DNA of 64,000 bases from Mycobacterium terramassiliense (GTDB taxonomy: Bacteria > Actinomycetota > Actinomycetes > Mycobacteriales > Mycobacteriaceae), in NCBI RefSeq assembly GCF_900157385.1, contig NZ_LT717699.1, forward strand, positions 1-64,000, given 5' to 3'. Of this stretch, positions 29,743-39,054 are shown piece after piece; position 1 is the first letter of the stretch, and the number at the start of each line of letters is the position of its first letter. The translations under genes and the position numbers were made by a program. The notes under the pieces are model-generated. The model saw only the letters and a program-made list of their open reading frames with translations, had not been told where the DNA came from and did no database searches.

Positions 29743-29776
29743 TACCCCCCGGGTGGCGTTGCTGCCACCCCGAAGG
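29743..29776. terminator. bidirectional hairpin between mutT1 and hupB
   Basis: GGGTGGC (29751-29757) pairs with GCCACCC (29764-29770) around a 6-base loop. An outer pair ATACCC (29743-29748) with GGGTAT (29775-29780) extends the structure. It lies between the stops of two convergent genes, where a terminator for both is expected. No U-tract follows, which is common for mycobacterial terminators. Confidence 0.65.
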
Positions 29777-29797
29777 GTATCCGCGTATCGGAACCTG

Positions 29798-30442
29798 TTA
29801 CCGGCGGCCGCGCCGCGCGGTGGCCTTCTTGGCCGGAGCCTTCCGAGCCGGAGCCTTGCTCGCGGCCTTCTTGGCCGGCGCCCTCTTCACCGCGGCCTTC
29901 TTGGCGGGAGCCTTCTTCACCGCGGCCTTCTTGGCGGGAGCCTTCTTCACCGCGGCCTTCTTGGCGGGAGCCTTCTTCACCGCGGCCTTCTTGGCCGGAG
30001 CCTTCTTCACCGCGGCCTTCTTGGCCGGAGCCTTCTTAGCGGCGGCCTTCTTGGCCGGAGCCTTGCTCGCGGCCTTCTTGGCCGGAGCCTTCTTCGCGGC
30101 CTTCTTGGCCGCACCGCCTGCCACAACACCACGCTTCACTGCTGGTCCTTCCGACGGGAGGCGCTGCGCGCCAGACACAACCGCTTTAAATTGGGCACCG
30201 GGCCGGAACGCGGGAACCGATGTCGGCTTTACCTTTACCGTCTCGCCGGTACGCGGATTGCGGGCCACGCGCGCCGCGCGCCGCCGCTGTTCGAACACAC
30301 CGAACCCGGTAATGGTGACGCTGTCGCCCTTGTGCACCGCGCGCACAATGGTGTCGACGACATTCTCGACGGCAGCGGTCGCCTGTCGACGGTCCGAGCC
30401 CAATTTCTGTGTGAGCACATCTATGAGCTCTGCTTTGTTCAT
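29798..30442 (-). CDS. hupB: HU-type nucleoid protein HupB with lysine/alanine-rich tail
   Basis: DNA-binding nucleoid protein of 214 residues. Residues 1-90 are a canonical HU fold: [15 protein letters not shown], then the DNA-binding arm with [22 protein letters not shown] and the VPAFRPG tip. The C-terminal half is a eukaryotic histone-H1-like tail of repeated PAKK motifs, mainly [10 protein letters not shown], ending in RRGRR. This form is restricted to mycobacteria and close relatives (Rv2986c) and also bears acetylation and methylation sites in the family. GGAGG precedes the ATG. The reverse frame of the tail also stays open because of the repeats and is not a gene. Confidence 0.97.
   Translation of the reverse strand: MNKAELIDVLTQKLGSDRRQATAAVENVVDTIVRAVHKGDSVTITGFGVFEQRRRAARVARNPRTGETVKVKPTSVPAFRPGAQFKAVVSGAQRLPSEGPAVKRGVVAGGAAKKAAKKAPAKKAASKAPAKKAAAKKAPAKKAAVKKAPAKKAAVKKAPAKKAAVKKAPAKKAAVKKAPAKKAAVKRAPAKKAASKAPARKAPAKKATARRGRR
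29860..30110. repeat. 30-bp coding repeats in the HupB tail
   Basis: The tail of HupB is encoded by near-identical 30-base units (about CTTCTTGGCGGGAGCC plus the AAVK codons), five of them in tight succession between about 29880 and 30030, flanked by shorter 24-27-base variants. Identical third positions between units show recent amplification or gene conversion. Repeat number, and so tail length, is likely to vary between strains. Confidence 0.85.
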
Positions 30443-30656
30443 CCAAACCCTCCGAAGCTAGTGGTCCTCGTTTTGGGAACCGACTAGTGGACACGGTAAA
30501 CCCTCACCCAGCAAATTTCCAAGAGCCACGCGCAATTTCGCCGACCGAACGGCGAAACTTTTCGCAATCCGGTTGCCGCCCTTGACCGGTGGCGGGACCG
30601 GGAAATCGGCCGGGTTAGTTAGCCGACCGAGAAGAAAATCGGCACCGATCGACCGT

Positions 30657-31253
30657 TCAGGAGGCGGCCGTAGTGCGCGGTTTCCACTCCGGGCGCGCCG
30701 CCTCGAAGCTCTCAATGTTGTCAAGTTTCCGCAGCGTAAGGGCTATATCGTCGAGACCCTCCAGTAGCCGGTAGGCCGTATGGTCGTCAATCTTGAACGG
30801 CAGCACCGTCGTTCCGGCGGTGATATTTCGATCTTGAAGATTGGCAGTGATTTCCAAGCCCGGGCTGCCCTCGATGAGCTTCCAAAGGAGTTCGACGCCG
30901 TCCTGAGAAACTTCGGCGGCCAGCAGGCCCGCCTTGCCGGCGTTGCCCCGAAAAATGTCACCGAATCGAGACGAGATGACCACCCGGAACCCGTAGTCCA
31001 TCAGCGCCCACACCGCGTGCTCGCGCGACGACCCCGTGCCGAAATCGGGCCCGGCGACCAGAACCGAGCCGCGGTCAAAGGGGCTGAGGTTGAGCACGAA
31101 TGAGGGATCGGAACGCCACGTGGCGAACAAGCCGTCCTCGAAACCGGTTCGGGTAACGCGTTTCAAAAATACGGCGGGAATGATCTGATCGGTGTCGACA
31201 TTGGACCGTCGCAGCGGCACGCCGATACCCGTGTGGGTGCGAAAGGCTTCCAT
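30657..31253 (-). CDS. leuD: 3-isopropylmalate dehydratase small subunit
   Basis: Small (swivelling) subunit of isopropylmalate isomerase, which with LeuC converts 2-isopropylmalate to 3-isopropylmalate in leucine synthesis. The 198-residue protein starts [20 protein letters not shown], followed by [13 protein letters not shown]. The [17 protein letters not shown] segment binds substrate. The ATG at 31253 lies 19 bases after the leuC stop. The pair corresponds to Rv2987c-Rv2988c. Confidence 0.97.
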   Translation of the reverse strand: MEAFRTHTGIGVPLRRSNVDTDQIIPAVFLKRVTRTGFEDGLFATWRSDPSFVLNLSPFDRGSVLVAGPDFGTGSSREHAVWALMDYGFRVVISSRFGDIFRGNAGKAGLLAAEVSQDGVELLWKLIEGSPGLEITANLQDRNITAGTTVLPFKIDDHTAYRLLEGLDDIALTLRKLDNIESFEAARPEWKPRTTAAS

Positions 31254-31272
31254 TTTCGTCCTCGATTCGAAG

Positions 31273-32706
31273 TCAGTTGGAGTGCAAGTCAGCCGGCGCG
31301 GACAGCCTGCCCCGGACCGCCGTTGCGGCGGCGACGGCCGGCGACACCAGGTGCGTGCGGCCCCCTTTGCCCTGCCGCCCTTCAAAGTTGCGGTTGGACG
31401 TCGCGGCGCACCGCTCGCCCGGCGAAAGCTGATCGGGGTTCATGCCCAGGCACATCGAGCATCCGGCCTGACGCCACTCCGCGCCGGCGGCCGTGAAGAT
31501 CTCACCCAGCCCTTCGGCCTCCGCCTGTGCGCGCACCCGCATGGAACCCGGCACCACCAGCATTCGCACCCCCTGGGCGACCTTGCGTCCGCGCAACACG
31601 TCGGCCACCACGCGCAGGTCTTCGATACGACCGTTGGTACAAGAACCGACGAACACGGCGTCGACGCCGATATCGCGCATCGGCGTGCCGGGTCGAAGGT
31701 CCATGTACGCCAAGGCTTTCTCGGCGGCCTGTCGCTCGCCGTCATCCCCGATCAGTTCGGGATCGGGCACGGCCGCGTCCAGCGGCACCCCCTGGCCGGG
31801 GTTGGTCCCCCACGTGACGAACGGACTCAGCGAGGCCGCGTCGAGATGGACCTCGGTGTCGAAGGCGGCGCCGGGGTCGGTGCGCAGCCGCTGCCAGTAC
31901 TCGACGGCGGCATCCCATTGCGCGCCGGTGGGCGCGTGCGGGCGCCCACGCAGGAATTCGTAAGTGGTGTCGTCGGGCGCCACCATGCCCGCCCGGGCGC
32001 CGGCCTCGATGCTCATGTTGCAGACCGTCATCCGGCCTTCCATGGACAGCGATTCGATGGCACTGCCCCGGTATTCGATGACGTGACCCTGCCCGCCACC
32101 GGTGCCGATCTTCGCGATCAGCGCGAGGATGATGTCCTTGGCGGTCACGCCTGGGGGCAACGTGCCGTCGACATTGACCGCCATCGTCTTGAAGGGCCGC
32201 AACGGCAGGGTCTGGGTGGCCAGCACGTGTTCGACCTCCGAGGTGCCAATCCCCATGGCCAGCGCGCCAAATGCGCCGTGCGTGGACGTGTGACTGTCGC
32301 CACAGACGATCGTCATGCCCGGCTGGGTGAGGCCCAGTTGCGGACCGACGACATGCACGATGCCCTGATCGATGTCGCCCATCGGGTAGAGCCGGACGCC
32401 GAATTCCGCGCAGTTGCGCCGCAAGGTCTCGACCTGGGTGCGCGAGATCGGGTCGGCGATCGGCTTGTCGATGCCGACGGTGGGCACGTTGTGGTCCTCG
32501 GTGGCCAGCGTCAGGTCGGGTCGTCGCACCGGGCGGCCGGCCAGGCGCAGCCCGTCGAAAGCCTGCGGGCTGGTGACCTCGTGCACCAAATGCAGATCGA
32601 TGTAGATCAGGTCGGGGGCGCCTGCCTGTTCGGATTCGCCCCCTCGCACCACAACGTGGTCCTCCCAGACCTTTTCGGCCAGGGTGCGCGGTTTGTCGGA
32701 TCCCAT
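31273..32706 (-). CDS. leuC: 3-isopropylmalate dehydratase large subunit
   Basis: Aconitase-type [4Fe-4S] large subunit of isopropylmalate isomerase. The 477-residue protein begins [19 protein letters not shown]. The cluster-binding cysteines are in [12 protein letters not shown] and [11 protein letters not shown], and the substrate region [17 protein letters not shown] is present. The ATG at 32706 is the conserved start; an upstream in-frame extension runs through the operator region and is rejected. Transcribed divergently from the IclR gene, with repeated operators between. Confidence 0.97.
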   Translation of the reverse strand: MGSDKPRTLAEKVWEDHVVVRGGESEQAGAPDLIYIDLHLVHEVTSPQAFDGLRLAGRPVRRPDLTLATEDHNVPTVGIDKPIADPISRTQVETLRRNCAEFGVRLYPMGDIDQGIVHVVGPQLGLTQPGMTIVCGDSHTSTHGAFGALAMGIGTSEVEHVLATQTLPLRPFKTMAVNVDGTLPPGVTAKDIILALIAKIGTGGGQGHVIEYRGSAIESLSMEGRMTVCNMSIEAGARAGMVAPDDTTYEFLRGRPHAPTGAQWDAAVEYWQRLRTDPGAAFDTEVHLDAASLSPFVTWGTNPGQGVPLDAAVPDPELIGDDGERQAAEKALAYMDLRPGTPMRDIGVDAVFVGSCTNGRIEDLRVVADVLRGRKVAQGVRMLVVPGSMRVRAQAEAEGLGEIFTAAGAEWRQAGCSMCLGMNPDQLSPGERCAATSNRNFEGRQGKGGRTHLVSPAVAAATAVRGRLSAPADLHSN

Positions 32707-32736
32707 CTTGAATTCGCCTCTGTTCGGTCTTTCGCT

Positions 32737-32777
32737 GTATCTCAGAATATGAGACACTAGTATCTCCTTATGAGACA
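32737..32777. promoter_or_regulatory. two tandem IclR-type operators between leuC and the IclR gene
   Basis: Two related imperfect palindromes lie side by side. The first is GTATCTCA-GAATA-TGAGACAC (32737-32757), with one mismatch between arms. The second is GTATCTC-CTTA-TGAGACA (32760-32777). The TGAGACA half-sites are 21 bases apart, two helical turns. The second overlaps the ATG of the IclR gene (32770), so it can control that gene directly, and both lie 30-70 bases upstream of leuC. Confidence 0.75.
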
Positions 32778-33471
32778 GCATAGCGGCATCGGCGTCCTGG
32801 ACAAAGCGGTGGTTGTGCTGCACACGATCGCGGAATCCCCCTGCGGTTTGGCCGAACTGTGCGAGCGGACCGGGCTGCCCCGGGCGACCGCCTACCGGCT
32901 GGCCGCCGCCCTGGAGGTCCATCGGCTGCTCGCGCGCGACGACGCGGGGCGCTGGGGCTTGGGCCCGGCGGTCACCGAACTGGCGGCCCGGGTCAACGAC
33001 CCGCTGCTGGCCGCGAGCGCGTCGGTGCTGCCCGCGTTGCGTGAGACCACCGGCGAGAGCATTCAGCTCTATCGACGCGAGGGCACCTCGCGGGTCTGCG
33101 TGGCCGCCCTGGAACCGGCTGCGGGTCTTCGCGATACGGTTCCGGTCGGCGCGCGGCTACCGATGACGGCGGGTTCCGGGGCCAAGGTGCTGCTCGCCTA
33201 TGCCGACACCGCCACCCAGAAGGCCGTACTGCCGGCGGCGAAATTCACCGACCGGACGCTGGCCGACGTGCGCCGGCGCGGCTGGGCGCAAAGCGTCGCC
33301 GAGCGCGAGCCCGGTGTGGCCAGCGTGTCGGCGCCGGTGCGCGACAACCGCGGCGTCGTCGTCGCCGCAATCTCGGTGTCGGGCCCCGTCGACCGGATCG
33401 GCCGGCGCCCGGGGGCCCGCTGGGCCGCCGATCTGCTGTCCGCCGCCGAAGCGCTCACCCGCCGGATGTAG
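32770..33471 (+). CDS. IclR-family transcriptional regulator of leuCD (LtbR-like)
   Basis: A 233-residue regulator with an N-terminal winged helix-turn-helix (about 5-65, including [21 protein letters not shown]) and a C-terminal IclR effector domain (about 75-230, with [20 protein letters not shown] and GAKVLLAYA). It corresponds to Rv2989 and by position to corynebacterial LtbR, an IclR protein that represses leuCD. The two palindromes in the shared promoter region, one covering its own start codon, fit autoregulation. The effector is unknown. Confidence 0.9.
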   Translation: MRQHSGIGVLDKAVVVLHTIAESPCGLAELCERTGLPRATAYRLAAALEVHRLLARDDAGRWGLGPAVTELAARVNDPLLAASASVLPALRETTGESIQLYRREGTSRVCVAALEPAAGLRDTVPVGARLPMTAGSGAKVLLAYADTATQKAVLPAAKFTDRTLADVRRRGWAQSVAEREPGVASVSAPVRDNRGVVVAAISVSGPVDRIGRRPGARWAADLLSAAEALTRRM

Positions 33472-33673
33472 GCACTGTGTCGCCCGCGGCGGCGGCTTTG
33501 GTGTGCGCCCACGGCTCTGCGCGTGCCCGCACGGCGCCCACACCGCACGATCTCCACCCTGCGTTCACACCGAAGGCCCGCAGTGCACACTCGACGCCGT
33601 CGCCCCCTGAGCGCACACCCCGAAACGCCACCACCGCACACCCAACCGCGCACCGCCTGACACACTGACCGCC

Positions 33674-34186
33674 ATGGGAACCAATCAGCGCGCGAGCATC
33701 GTCATGTCCGAAGACGAGATCGCCGACTTCGTCGTGAAGAGCCGCACCGGCACGCTGGCCACCGTCGGCCCCGACGGCCAGCCGCACTTGACCGCGATGT
33801 GGTACGCCGTCGTCGACGGCGAGATCTGGCTCGAGACCAAGGCCAAGTCGCAGAAGGCGGTCAACCTCACGCGGGATCCTCGGGTGAGCTTTTTGATCGA
33901 GGACGGCGACACCTACGACACGCTGCGCGGGGTGTCGTTCGAGGGCGTCGCCGAGATCGTCGACGACCCGGAGGTCTCGCACCGTGTCGGCGTCAGCGTG
34001 TTCGAGCGCTACACCGGTCCCTACAGCGACGAGATGAAGCCGTTCGTCGAGCAGATGATGAACAAGCGGGTCTGCGTGCGCATCGTCGCCCGCCGCGCGC
34101 GCTCGTGGGATCACCGCAAGCTCGGGTTGCCGCAGATGCCGGTGGGCGGATCGACCGCGCCGGCCGCGCTGCGGACCGGCCAATAG
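33674..34186 (+). CDS. PPOX-class flavin/F420-binding protein (Rv2991-like)
   Basis: A 170-residue split-barrel protein of the pyridoxamine-phosphate-oxidase-like superfamily: DEIADFVVKSRTGTLATVGPDGQPHLTAMWY, then KSQKAVNLTRDPRVSFLIEDG. It corresponds to Rv2991. Members bind FMN or F420 as dimers. Whether this one uses F420 cannot be decided from sequence; the F420 gene fbiD is 8 kb away. The 200 bases before it contain no recognisable gene. Downstream it meets the tRNA-Glu gene, which lies on the opposite strand. Confidence 0.88.
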   Translation: MGTNQRASIVMSEDEIADFVVKSRTGTLATVGPDGQPHLTAMWYAVVDGEIWLETKAKSQKAVNLTRDPRVSFLIEDGDTYDTLRGVSFEGVAEIVDDPEVSHRVGVSVFERYTGPYSDEMKPFVEQMMNKRVCVRIVARRARSWDHRKLGLPQMPVGGSTAPAALRTGQ

Positions 34187-34193
34187 ACATTTG

Positions 34194-34266
34194 TAGCCCC
34201 GATGGGATTCGAACCCACGCTACCGCCGTGAGAGGGCGGCGTCCTAGGCCGCTAGACGACGGGGCC
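34194..34266 (-). tRNA. tRNA-Glu (anticodon CTC)
   Basis: The minus strand folds as a cloverleaf: acceptor GGCCCCG/CGGGGCT with a G-U first pair, D-arm with CTAGCGGCCTAG, anticodon stem CCGCC/GGCGG around a loop with CTC, and T-arm GGTTCGAATCC. CCA is not encoded. It is the M. tuberculosis-type tRNA-Glu near gltX. Confidence 0.95.
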
Positions 34267-34350
34267 AGAACCGATCCGAGCAGCCAGCATAGCTCACCTC
34301 AGAAAGGCGACCTAATCGCTGAGCATGCTGCATCCAAAACCTCTCTAGTG

Positions 34351-34422
34351 CTGGGGTACCAGGACTCGAACCTAGAATGGCTGAACCAGAATCAGCTGTG
34401 TTGCCAATTACACCATACCCCA
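34351..34422 (-). tRNA. tRNA-Gln (anticodon CTG)
   Basis: Cloverleaf on the minus strand: acceptor TGGGGTA/TACCCCA with discriminator G, anticodon stem GCTGA/TCAGC with CTG in the loop, and T-arm with GGTTCGAGTCC. It lies 84 bases upstream of tRNA-Glu on the same strand. With no glutaminyl-tRNA synthetase in view, glutamylation by GltX followed by GatCAB amidation, both encoded in this window, is the expected route to Gln-tRNA. Confidence 0.95.
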
Positions 34423-34432
34423 TCGGCGACCT

Positions 34433-34456
34433 AAAACCGCTGGTCACAACGGTTTT
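34433..34456 (-). terminator. hairpin between gltX and tRNA-Gln
   Basis: AAAACCG (34433-34439) pairs with CGGTTTT (34450-34456) across a 10-base loop. On the minus strand it follows the gltX stop by about 70 bases and ends 10 bases before the tRNA-Gln 5' end. It may terminate gltX transcripts or act as a processing site ahead of the tRNAs. Confidence 0.45.
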
Positions 34457-34528
34457 GCGGGGCGTCCCGCAACCGCTGCGGCCAACCGTTGCCGGCCTTT
34501 GTAAACCGCAGTGCAGACTACCAAAAAC

Positions 34529-35983
34529 CTAGACCGCGCCGTCGCGCGCGGCCCGCAACCGCGCCATGCTCCGGTCGCGGCCCAGCAGTTCCAGTGATTC
34601 GAACAACGGTGGGCTGATCGTCGTTCCCGTCACGGCGACCCGAATCGGACCAAACGCCTTGCGCGGTTTGAGTCCGAGGTTTTCGACGAGCGCGGTCTTC
34701 AGCGCGTGCTCGATGTCGGCCGTGGTCCAGCCCGCCACGCCGTCCAGCGCGGTCAGCGCCGCGTCCAACACCGCGATGCCGTCCGGGCCGAGCTCCTTGG
34801 CGGCGGCCTTGGGGTCGATCGCGTATTCGTCGTCGTTGAAAAACTTCAGCAGGTCCCACGCGTCGGCGAGGACCACGATGCGCGTCTGCACCAGCTCGGC
34901 GGCGGTGGCGAATCCGGCATCATCCAGCCCGGTCTGATGGCCGTGGGCGTTCAGGAACTCGCGCAGCCTGGCGGCGAAGTCGCCGGCGTCCAGCATCCGG
35001 ATGTGCTCGGCGTTCAGCGCGTCGGCCTTCTTCTGGTCAAACCGGGCCGGGTTCGAATTGACGTCGACGACGTCGAAAGCCCCCACCATTTCGTCGAGGG
35101 TGAACACGTCGTGGTCGTCGGCGATCGCCCAGCCCAGCAGCGCAAGGTAATTCAGCAACCCCTCCGGGATGAAGCCCCGGTCGCGGTGGGCGAACAGGTT
35201 GGACTGCGGGTCGCGCTTGGAGAGCTTCTTGGTGCCCTCCCCCAACACCGTTGGCAGATGCGCGAATTGTGGGGTGCGTTCGGCGACCCCGATCCGGATC
35301 ATCGCCTGATAGAGGGCGAGCTGGCGCGGGGTCGACGGCAGCAGGTCCTCGCCGCGCAACACGTGGGTGATCTTCATCAGCGCGTCGTCGACCGGGTTGA
35401 CCAAGGTGTACAACGGTTCTCCGTTGGCGCGGGTCAGCGCGAAATCGGGGATGGTGCCCGCCGCGAACGTTGTGGTTCCGCGCACCATGTCGTCCCAGCC
35501 GAGGTCTTCGTCGGGCATCCGCAGGCGCACCACCGGCTGCCGGCCCTCGGCGAGAAAGGCCGCGCGCTGCGAATCGGTGAGCTGCCGATCGAAGTTGTCG
35601 TAGCCCAGCTTGGGATTACGGCCGGCCGCGATGTGGCGGGCCTCGACCTCCTCCGGGGTGGAGAAGGCGTAGTAGGCCTCCCCGGCCTCGAGCAGCCTGG
35701 CCACCACGTCGCGATAGATCTCGACGCGCAGCGACTGGCGGTACGGGCCGTAGGGGCCGCCGACCTCGGGGCCCTCGTCCCAGTCGAGGCCGAGCCAGCG
35801 CAGCGCGTCGAGCAGCGCCAGGTAGCTTTCCTCGGTGTCGCGCTGGGAGTCGGTGTCCTCGATGCGAAAGACGAAGGTACCGCCGGTGTGTCGGGCGTAG
35901 GCCCAGTTGAACAGCGCGGTGCGGACCATCCCGACGTGCGGGGTGCCGGTCGGCGACGGGCAGAATCGGACTCGTACGGTCAC
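34529..35983 (-). CDS. gltX: glutamyl-tRNA synthetase
   Basis: Charges tRNA-Glu, and as a non-discriminating enzyme probably also tRNA-Gln, with glutamate. Class I synthetase of 484 residues: the HIGH-like motif PHVG at 15-18 in [10 protein letters not shown], and the KMSKS-like motif KLSKRD. Counterpart of Rv2992c. The GTG at 35983 overlaps the stop of the upstream FAH gene (GTGA), so the two are coupled; frames further upstream are antisense readings. Confidence 0.97.
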   Translation of the reverse strand: MTVRVRFCPSPTGTPHVGMVRTALFNWAYARHTGGTFVFRIEDTDSQRDTEESYLALLDALRWLGLDWDEGPEVGGPYGPYRQSLRVEIYRDVVARLLEAGEAYYAFSTPEEVEARHIAAGRNPKLGYDNFDRQLTDSQRAAFLAEGRQPVVRLRMPDEDLGWDDMVRGTTTFAAGTIPDFALTRANGEPLYTLVNPVDDALMKITHVLRGEDLLPSTPRQLALYQAMIRIGVAERTPQFAHLPTVLGEGTKKLSKRDPQSNLFAHRDRGFIPEGLLNYLALLGWAIADDHDVFTLDEMVGAFDVVDVNSNPARFDQKKADALNAEHIRMLDAGDFAARLREFLNAHGHQTGLDDAGFATAAELVQTRIVVLADAWDLLKFFNDDEYAIDPKAAAKELGPDGIAVLDAALTALDGVAGWTTADIEHALKTALVENLGLKPRKAFGPIRVAVTGTTISPPLFESLELLGRDRSMARLRAARDGAV

Positions 35984-36780
35984 GACTTTCCTTTGCGGAC
36001 AACGGGGTTGACGAGGCTGCCGATGCCCTCGATCGTGATCGAGACCGTGTCGCCGTCCTCGATGGGACCGACGCCCGCGGGTGTTCCGGTCAGGATGAGA
36101 TCGCCCGGCAGCAGGGTCATCACCGCCGAGATCCACTCCACGATGGCGCCGACGTCGTGAATCATCAGCGAGGTGCGGCTGTGTTGCTTCACCTCGCCGT
36201 TGACCTCGGTGCGCAGTTCGAGGTCCGCCGGATCGACGTCGGTGACGATCCACGGCCCGACCGGGCAGAAGGTGTCATGGCCCTTGGCGCGAGTCCATTG
36301 GCCGTCGGCCTGTTGTTGGTCGCGCGCCGAGACGTCGTTGCCGATGGTGTAGCCGAGGATGTTGTCGGCGGCCTGAGCGGCGGGCACGTCCTTGCACGGC
36401 CGGCCGATCACCGCGGCCAGCTCGCCCTCGAAGTGCACCGGTGAGGCGTTGGCGGGCAACCGGATCGGTACGTTCGGGCCGATGATGGCGGTGTTCGGTT
36501 TGAGGAAGATGATCGGATCCGCCGCCGCCGGGCCGGTCGCGAAGCTGCTCATCTCGGCGATGTGATCGGCGTAATTCTTGCCGACGCAGACCACCTTGCC
36601 GGCCAGTATCGGGGCCAGCAACCGCACGTCGGCCAGCGGCCAGGAGCGGCCGGTGAAGTTCGGCGTGCCGAACGGGTGCTCGGCGATCTCCCGCACGATC
36701 ATCCCGGCGGGATCCTCCAGCTCGCCCTCGATGCTGACGAACGCGACACCGTCCGGGCTGGCGATTCGACCAAGGCGCAT
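35980..36780 (-). CDS. fumarylacetoacetate hydrolase (FAH) family protein
   Basis: A 266-residue FAH-fold protein, counterpart of Rv2993c. The metal-binding region is [12 protein letters not shown], with further family motifs [11 protein letters not shown] near residue 70 and [14 protein letters not shown]. Members include 2-hydroxyhepta-2,4-diene-1,7-dioate isomerases and acylpyruvate hydrolases; the C-terminal [13 protein letters not shown] is characteristic. The exact substrate cannot be read. It shares a transcript with gltX through the GTGA overlap and diverges from the MFS transporter. Confidence 0.92.
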   Translation of the reverse strand: MRLGRIASPDGVAFVSIEGELEDPAGMIVREIAEHPFGTPNFTGRSWPLADVRLLAPILAGKVVCVGKNYADHIAEMSSFATGPAAADPIIFLKPNTAIIGPNVPIRLPANASPVHFEGELAAVIGRPCKDVPAAQAADNILGYTIGNDVSARDQQQADGQWTRAKGHDTFCPVGPWIVTDVDPADLELRTEVNGEVKQHSRTSLMIHDVGAIVEWISAVMTLLPGDLILTGTPAGVGPIEDGDTVSITIEGIGSLVNPVVRKGKS

Positions 36781-36848
36781 TCGTTGCAGCCTAGTAGTCG
36801 TTTTCAGAGTTACCGCGGCCGGTGTCGGCCCTGTGCAAGCATGGATTG

Positions 36849-38192
36849 ATGCCGAAGGGCGACGCCACGCTCAGCGCGGGAGCGCGCTGGACGGTGATGG
36901 TCGTCTCGCTGTTCGTGACGGCCAGTTCCTTCCTCTTCATCAACGGCATCGCCTTCCTGATCCCCTCGCTCGAGGACCGGCGCGGGATTGCGCTGACCGA
37001 AGCGAGTCTGTTGTCGTCGATGCCCAGCTGGGGCATGGTCGTCACCCTGGTGCTGTGGGGCTACGTCCTAGACCGCGTGGGCGAACGGATCGTGCTGACC
37101 GCGGGTTCCGCGCTGACCGCGGCCGCGGCCTACGGCGCGGCGTCGGTGCATTCGATGGTGTGGGTCGCCATCTACCTGTTTCTGGGTGGCATGGCCGCCG
37201 CAAGCTGCAACGCCGCCGGGGGGCGACTGGTGTCGGGGTGGTTCCCGCCGCAGCAGCGCGGCCTGGCGATGGGCATCCGCCAGACCGCACAACCGCTGGG
37301 CATCGCCGTGGGCGCGCTGGTGATGCCCGAGCTGGCCGAGCGCGGCCCGCACGCGGGGCTGATGTTTCCGGCGTTCGTGTGCAGCGCGGCGGCGGTGGCC
37401 GCCGCGGTCGGCGTCGTCAACCCGCCGCGCAAATCCCGGGAGGCGGCCACGGAATCCGAACTGGCCAGCCCGTATCGCGGATCCTCGGTGCTGTGGCGCA
37501 TTCACGCGGTCGCGGGCCTGCTCATGATGCCGCAGACGGTGACGGTCACCTTCATGCTGGTGTGGCTGGTCAACCACCACCACTGGTCGGTCGCCGCGGC
37601 CGGCGGTCTGGTCACCCTGTCGCAGCTGCTCGGCGCGGCGGGGCGCATCGCGGTCGGCCGCTGGTCGGATCGCATCGGCTCACGCATGCAACCCGTCGCC
37701 GTCATCGCCGCGGCCGCCGCGTTGACCCTTTTCCTCCTGGCGCTTTCGGACCTGGTGGATTCGCGATTCGACATCGCGCTGATGGTCGCGATCTCGGTGA
37801 TCGCGGTGCTGGACAACGGGCTGGAGGCGACCGCCATCACCGAATTCGCCGGGCCGTTCTGGAGCGGGCGCGCGCTGGGCATCCAGAACACCACCCAGCG
37901 GGTGGTGGCGGCCGTCGGTCCCCCGCTGTTCGGTGTGCTGATCAGCGCGGCGAAGTATCCGCCGGCCTGGGCGCTGTGCGGGCTGTTCCCCCTGGCGGCC
38001 GTGCCGTTGGTGCCGATCCGGTTGTTGCCGCCCGGGTTGGAATCTAGAGCGCGGCTGCGATCAGTTCGCCGACTTCGCCGGTGGCGCGCCGTTCGTTCCC
38101 ACGAGTTGCCAGATGATGCTCGACGGCACGGTCCACCCGGGCAGCGGCCTCGTCCTCGCCGAGGTGGTCGAGCAGCAGCGCCACCGACATGA
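36849..38192 (+). CDS. MFS transporter (Rv2994-like) whose 3' end overlaps leuB
   Basis: A major-facilitator protein of up to 447 residues with about 12 membrane segments; [14 protein letters not shown] after helix 2 and [12 protein letters not shown] after helix 8 are the family's inter-helix motifs. The substrate is unknown. After LLPPGLE (about residue 398) the frame has no stop and continues about 50 residues, arginine-rich, antisense through the leuB 3' end. Either the tail is real, with a 149-base convergent overlap, or a stop was lost. The ATG at 36849 (MPKGDATL) is preferred over 36822. Confidence 0.85.
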   Translation: MPKGDATLSAGARWTVMVVSLFVTASSFLFINGIAFLIPSLEDRRGIALTEASLLSSMPSWGMVVTLVLWGYVLDRVGERIVLTAGSALTAAAAYGAASVHSMVWVAIYLFLGGMAAASCNAAGGRLVSGWFPPQQRGLAMGIRQTAQPLGIAVGALVMPELAERGPHAGLMFPAFVCSAAAVAAAVGVVNPPRKSREAATESELASPYRGSSVLWRIHAVAGLLMMPQTVTVTFMLVWLVNHHHWSVAAAGGLVTLSQLLGAAGRIAVGRWSDRIGSRMQPVAVIAAAAALTLFLLALSDLVDSRFDIALMVAISVIAVLDNGLEATAITEFAGPFWSGRALGIQNTTQRVVAAVGPPLFGVLISAAKYPPAWALCGLFPLAAVPLVPIRLLPPGLESRARLRSVRRLRRWRAVRSHELPDDARRHGPPGQRPRPRRGGRAAAPPT

Positions 38193-39054
38193 TGGCCGCG
38201 GTCGGATCCGCGATGCCCTGACCGGCGATGTCGGGTGCGCTGCCGTGCACCGGCTCGAACATCGACGGGTTGGTCCGGGTGGCGTCGATGTTTCCACTGG
38301 CGGCCAAGCCAATTCCGCCGCACACCGCCGCGGACAGGTCGGTGATGATGTCGCCGAACAGGTTGTCGGTGACGATCACGTCGAAGCGGCCGGGGTCGGT
38401 GACCATGAAGATGGTGGCCGCGTCGACGTGTTGGTAGGCCACCTCGACGTCGGGATACTCCTCGCCGACCTCGGCGACGATCCGCGACCACAGCTTCCCC
38501 GCGAACGTCAGCACGTTGTTCTTGTGCACCAGCGTCAGGTGCTTGCGGCGCAACATGGCGCGTTCGAACGCGTACTGCACCACCCGCCGCACGCCGTACG
38601 CGGTGTTCAGGCTGACCTCGGTGGCCACTTCGTGCGGCGTCCCGGCGCGAATCGCGCCGCCGTTGCCCGTGTAGGGCCCCTCGGTGCCCTCGCGAACCAC
38701 GACGAAGTCGATCTCGGGGTTTCCCGCGAGCGGGCTGCTCACCCCGGGATACAGCCGACCCGGCCGCAGGTTCACGTGGTGATCCAGCTCAAAACGCAGG
38801 CGCAGCAACAACCCTCGCTCCAGCACGCCGCTGGGCACCGAGGGATCGCCGACGGCTCCGAGCAGGATGGCGTCGTGCCCGCGCAACTCGGCGAGCACCG
38901 AGTCCGGCAGCAACTCGCCCGTGGCATGGAAGCGGCGGGCGCCGAGGTCGTAGCCGGTCTTTTCCACCCCCGGCACCACCGCGTCGAGGACTTTGACGGC
39001 CTCGGCCACCACCTCCGGCCCGATGCCGTCGCCGCCGATCACCGCGAGTCTCAC
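38044..39054 (-). CDS. leuB: 3-isopropylmalate dehydrogenase
   Basis: NAD-dependent oxidative decarboxylase producing 2-ketoisocaproate in leucine synthesis. The 336-residue protein begins [20 protein letters not shown]. The substrate-binding [14 protein letters not shown] and the metal-binding [17 protein letters not shown] segments are present, and [28 protein letters not shown] is the cofactor region. The GTG start overlaps the serA stop (GTGA). Its 3' end is overlapped by the convergent MFS frame. Confidence 0.97.
   Translation of the reverse strand: MRLAVIGGDGIGPEVVAEAVKVLDAVVPGVEKTGYDLGARRFHATGELLPDSVLAELRGHDAILLGAVGDPSVPSGVLERGLLLRLRFELDHHVNLRPGRLYPGVSSPLAGNPEIDFVVVREGTEGPYTGNGGAIRAGTPHEVATEVSLNTAYGVRRVVQYAFERAMLRRKHLTLVHKNNVLTFAGKLWSRIVAEVGEEYPDVEVAYQHVDAATIFMVTDPGRFDVIVTDNLFGDIITDLSAAVCGGIGLAASGNIDATRTNPSMFEPVHGSAPDIAGQGIADPTAAIMSVALLLDHLGEDEAAARVDRAVEHHLATRGNERRATGEVGELIAAAL

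Noticed and set aside
29820..30461. 213-residue plus-strand frame opposite hupB with alanine/phenylalanine repeats
   Set aside because: It is created by reading the HupB tail repeats in reverse and has no ribosome binding site.
30443..30656. terminator or riboswitch between leuD and hupB
   Set aside because: Only short, weak inverted repeats were found (for example TCGGC/GCCGA), not enough to claim a structure.
33472..33673. possible small gene between the IclR gene and the PPOX gene
   Set aside because: The 202-base stretch has no start with ribosome binding site and no conserved peptide; it looks like plain intergenic DNA.
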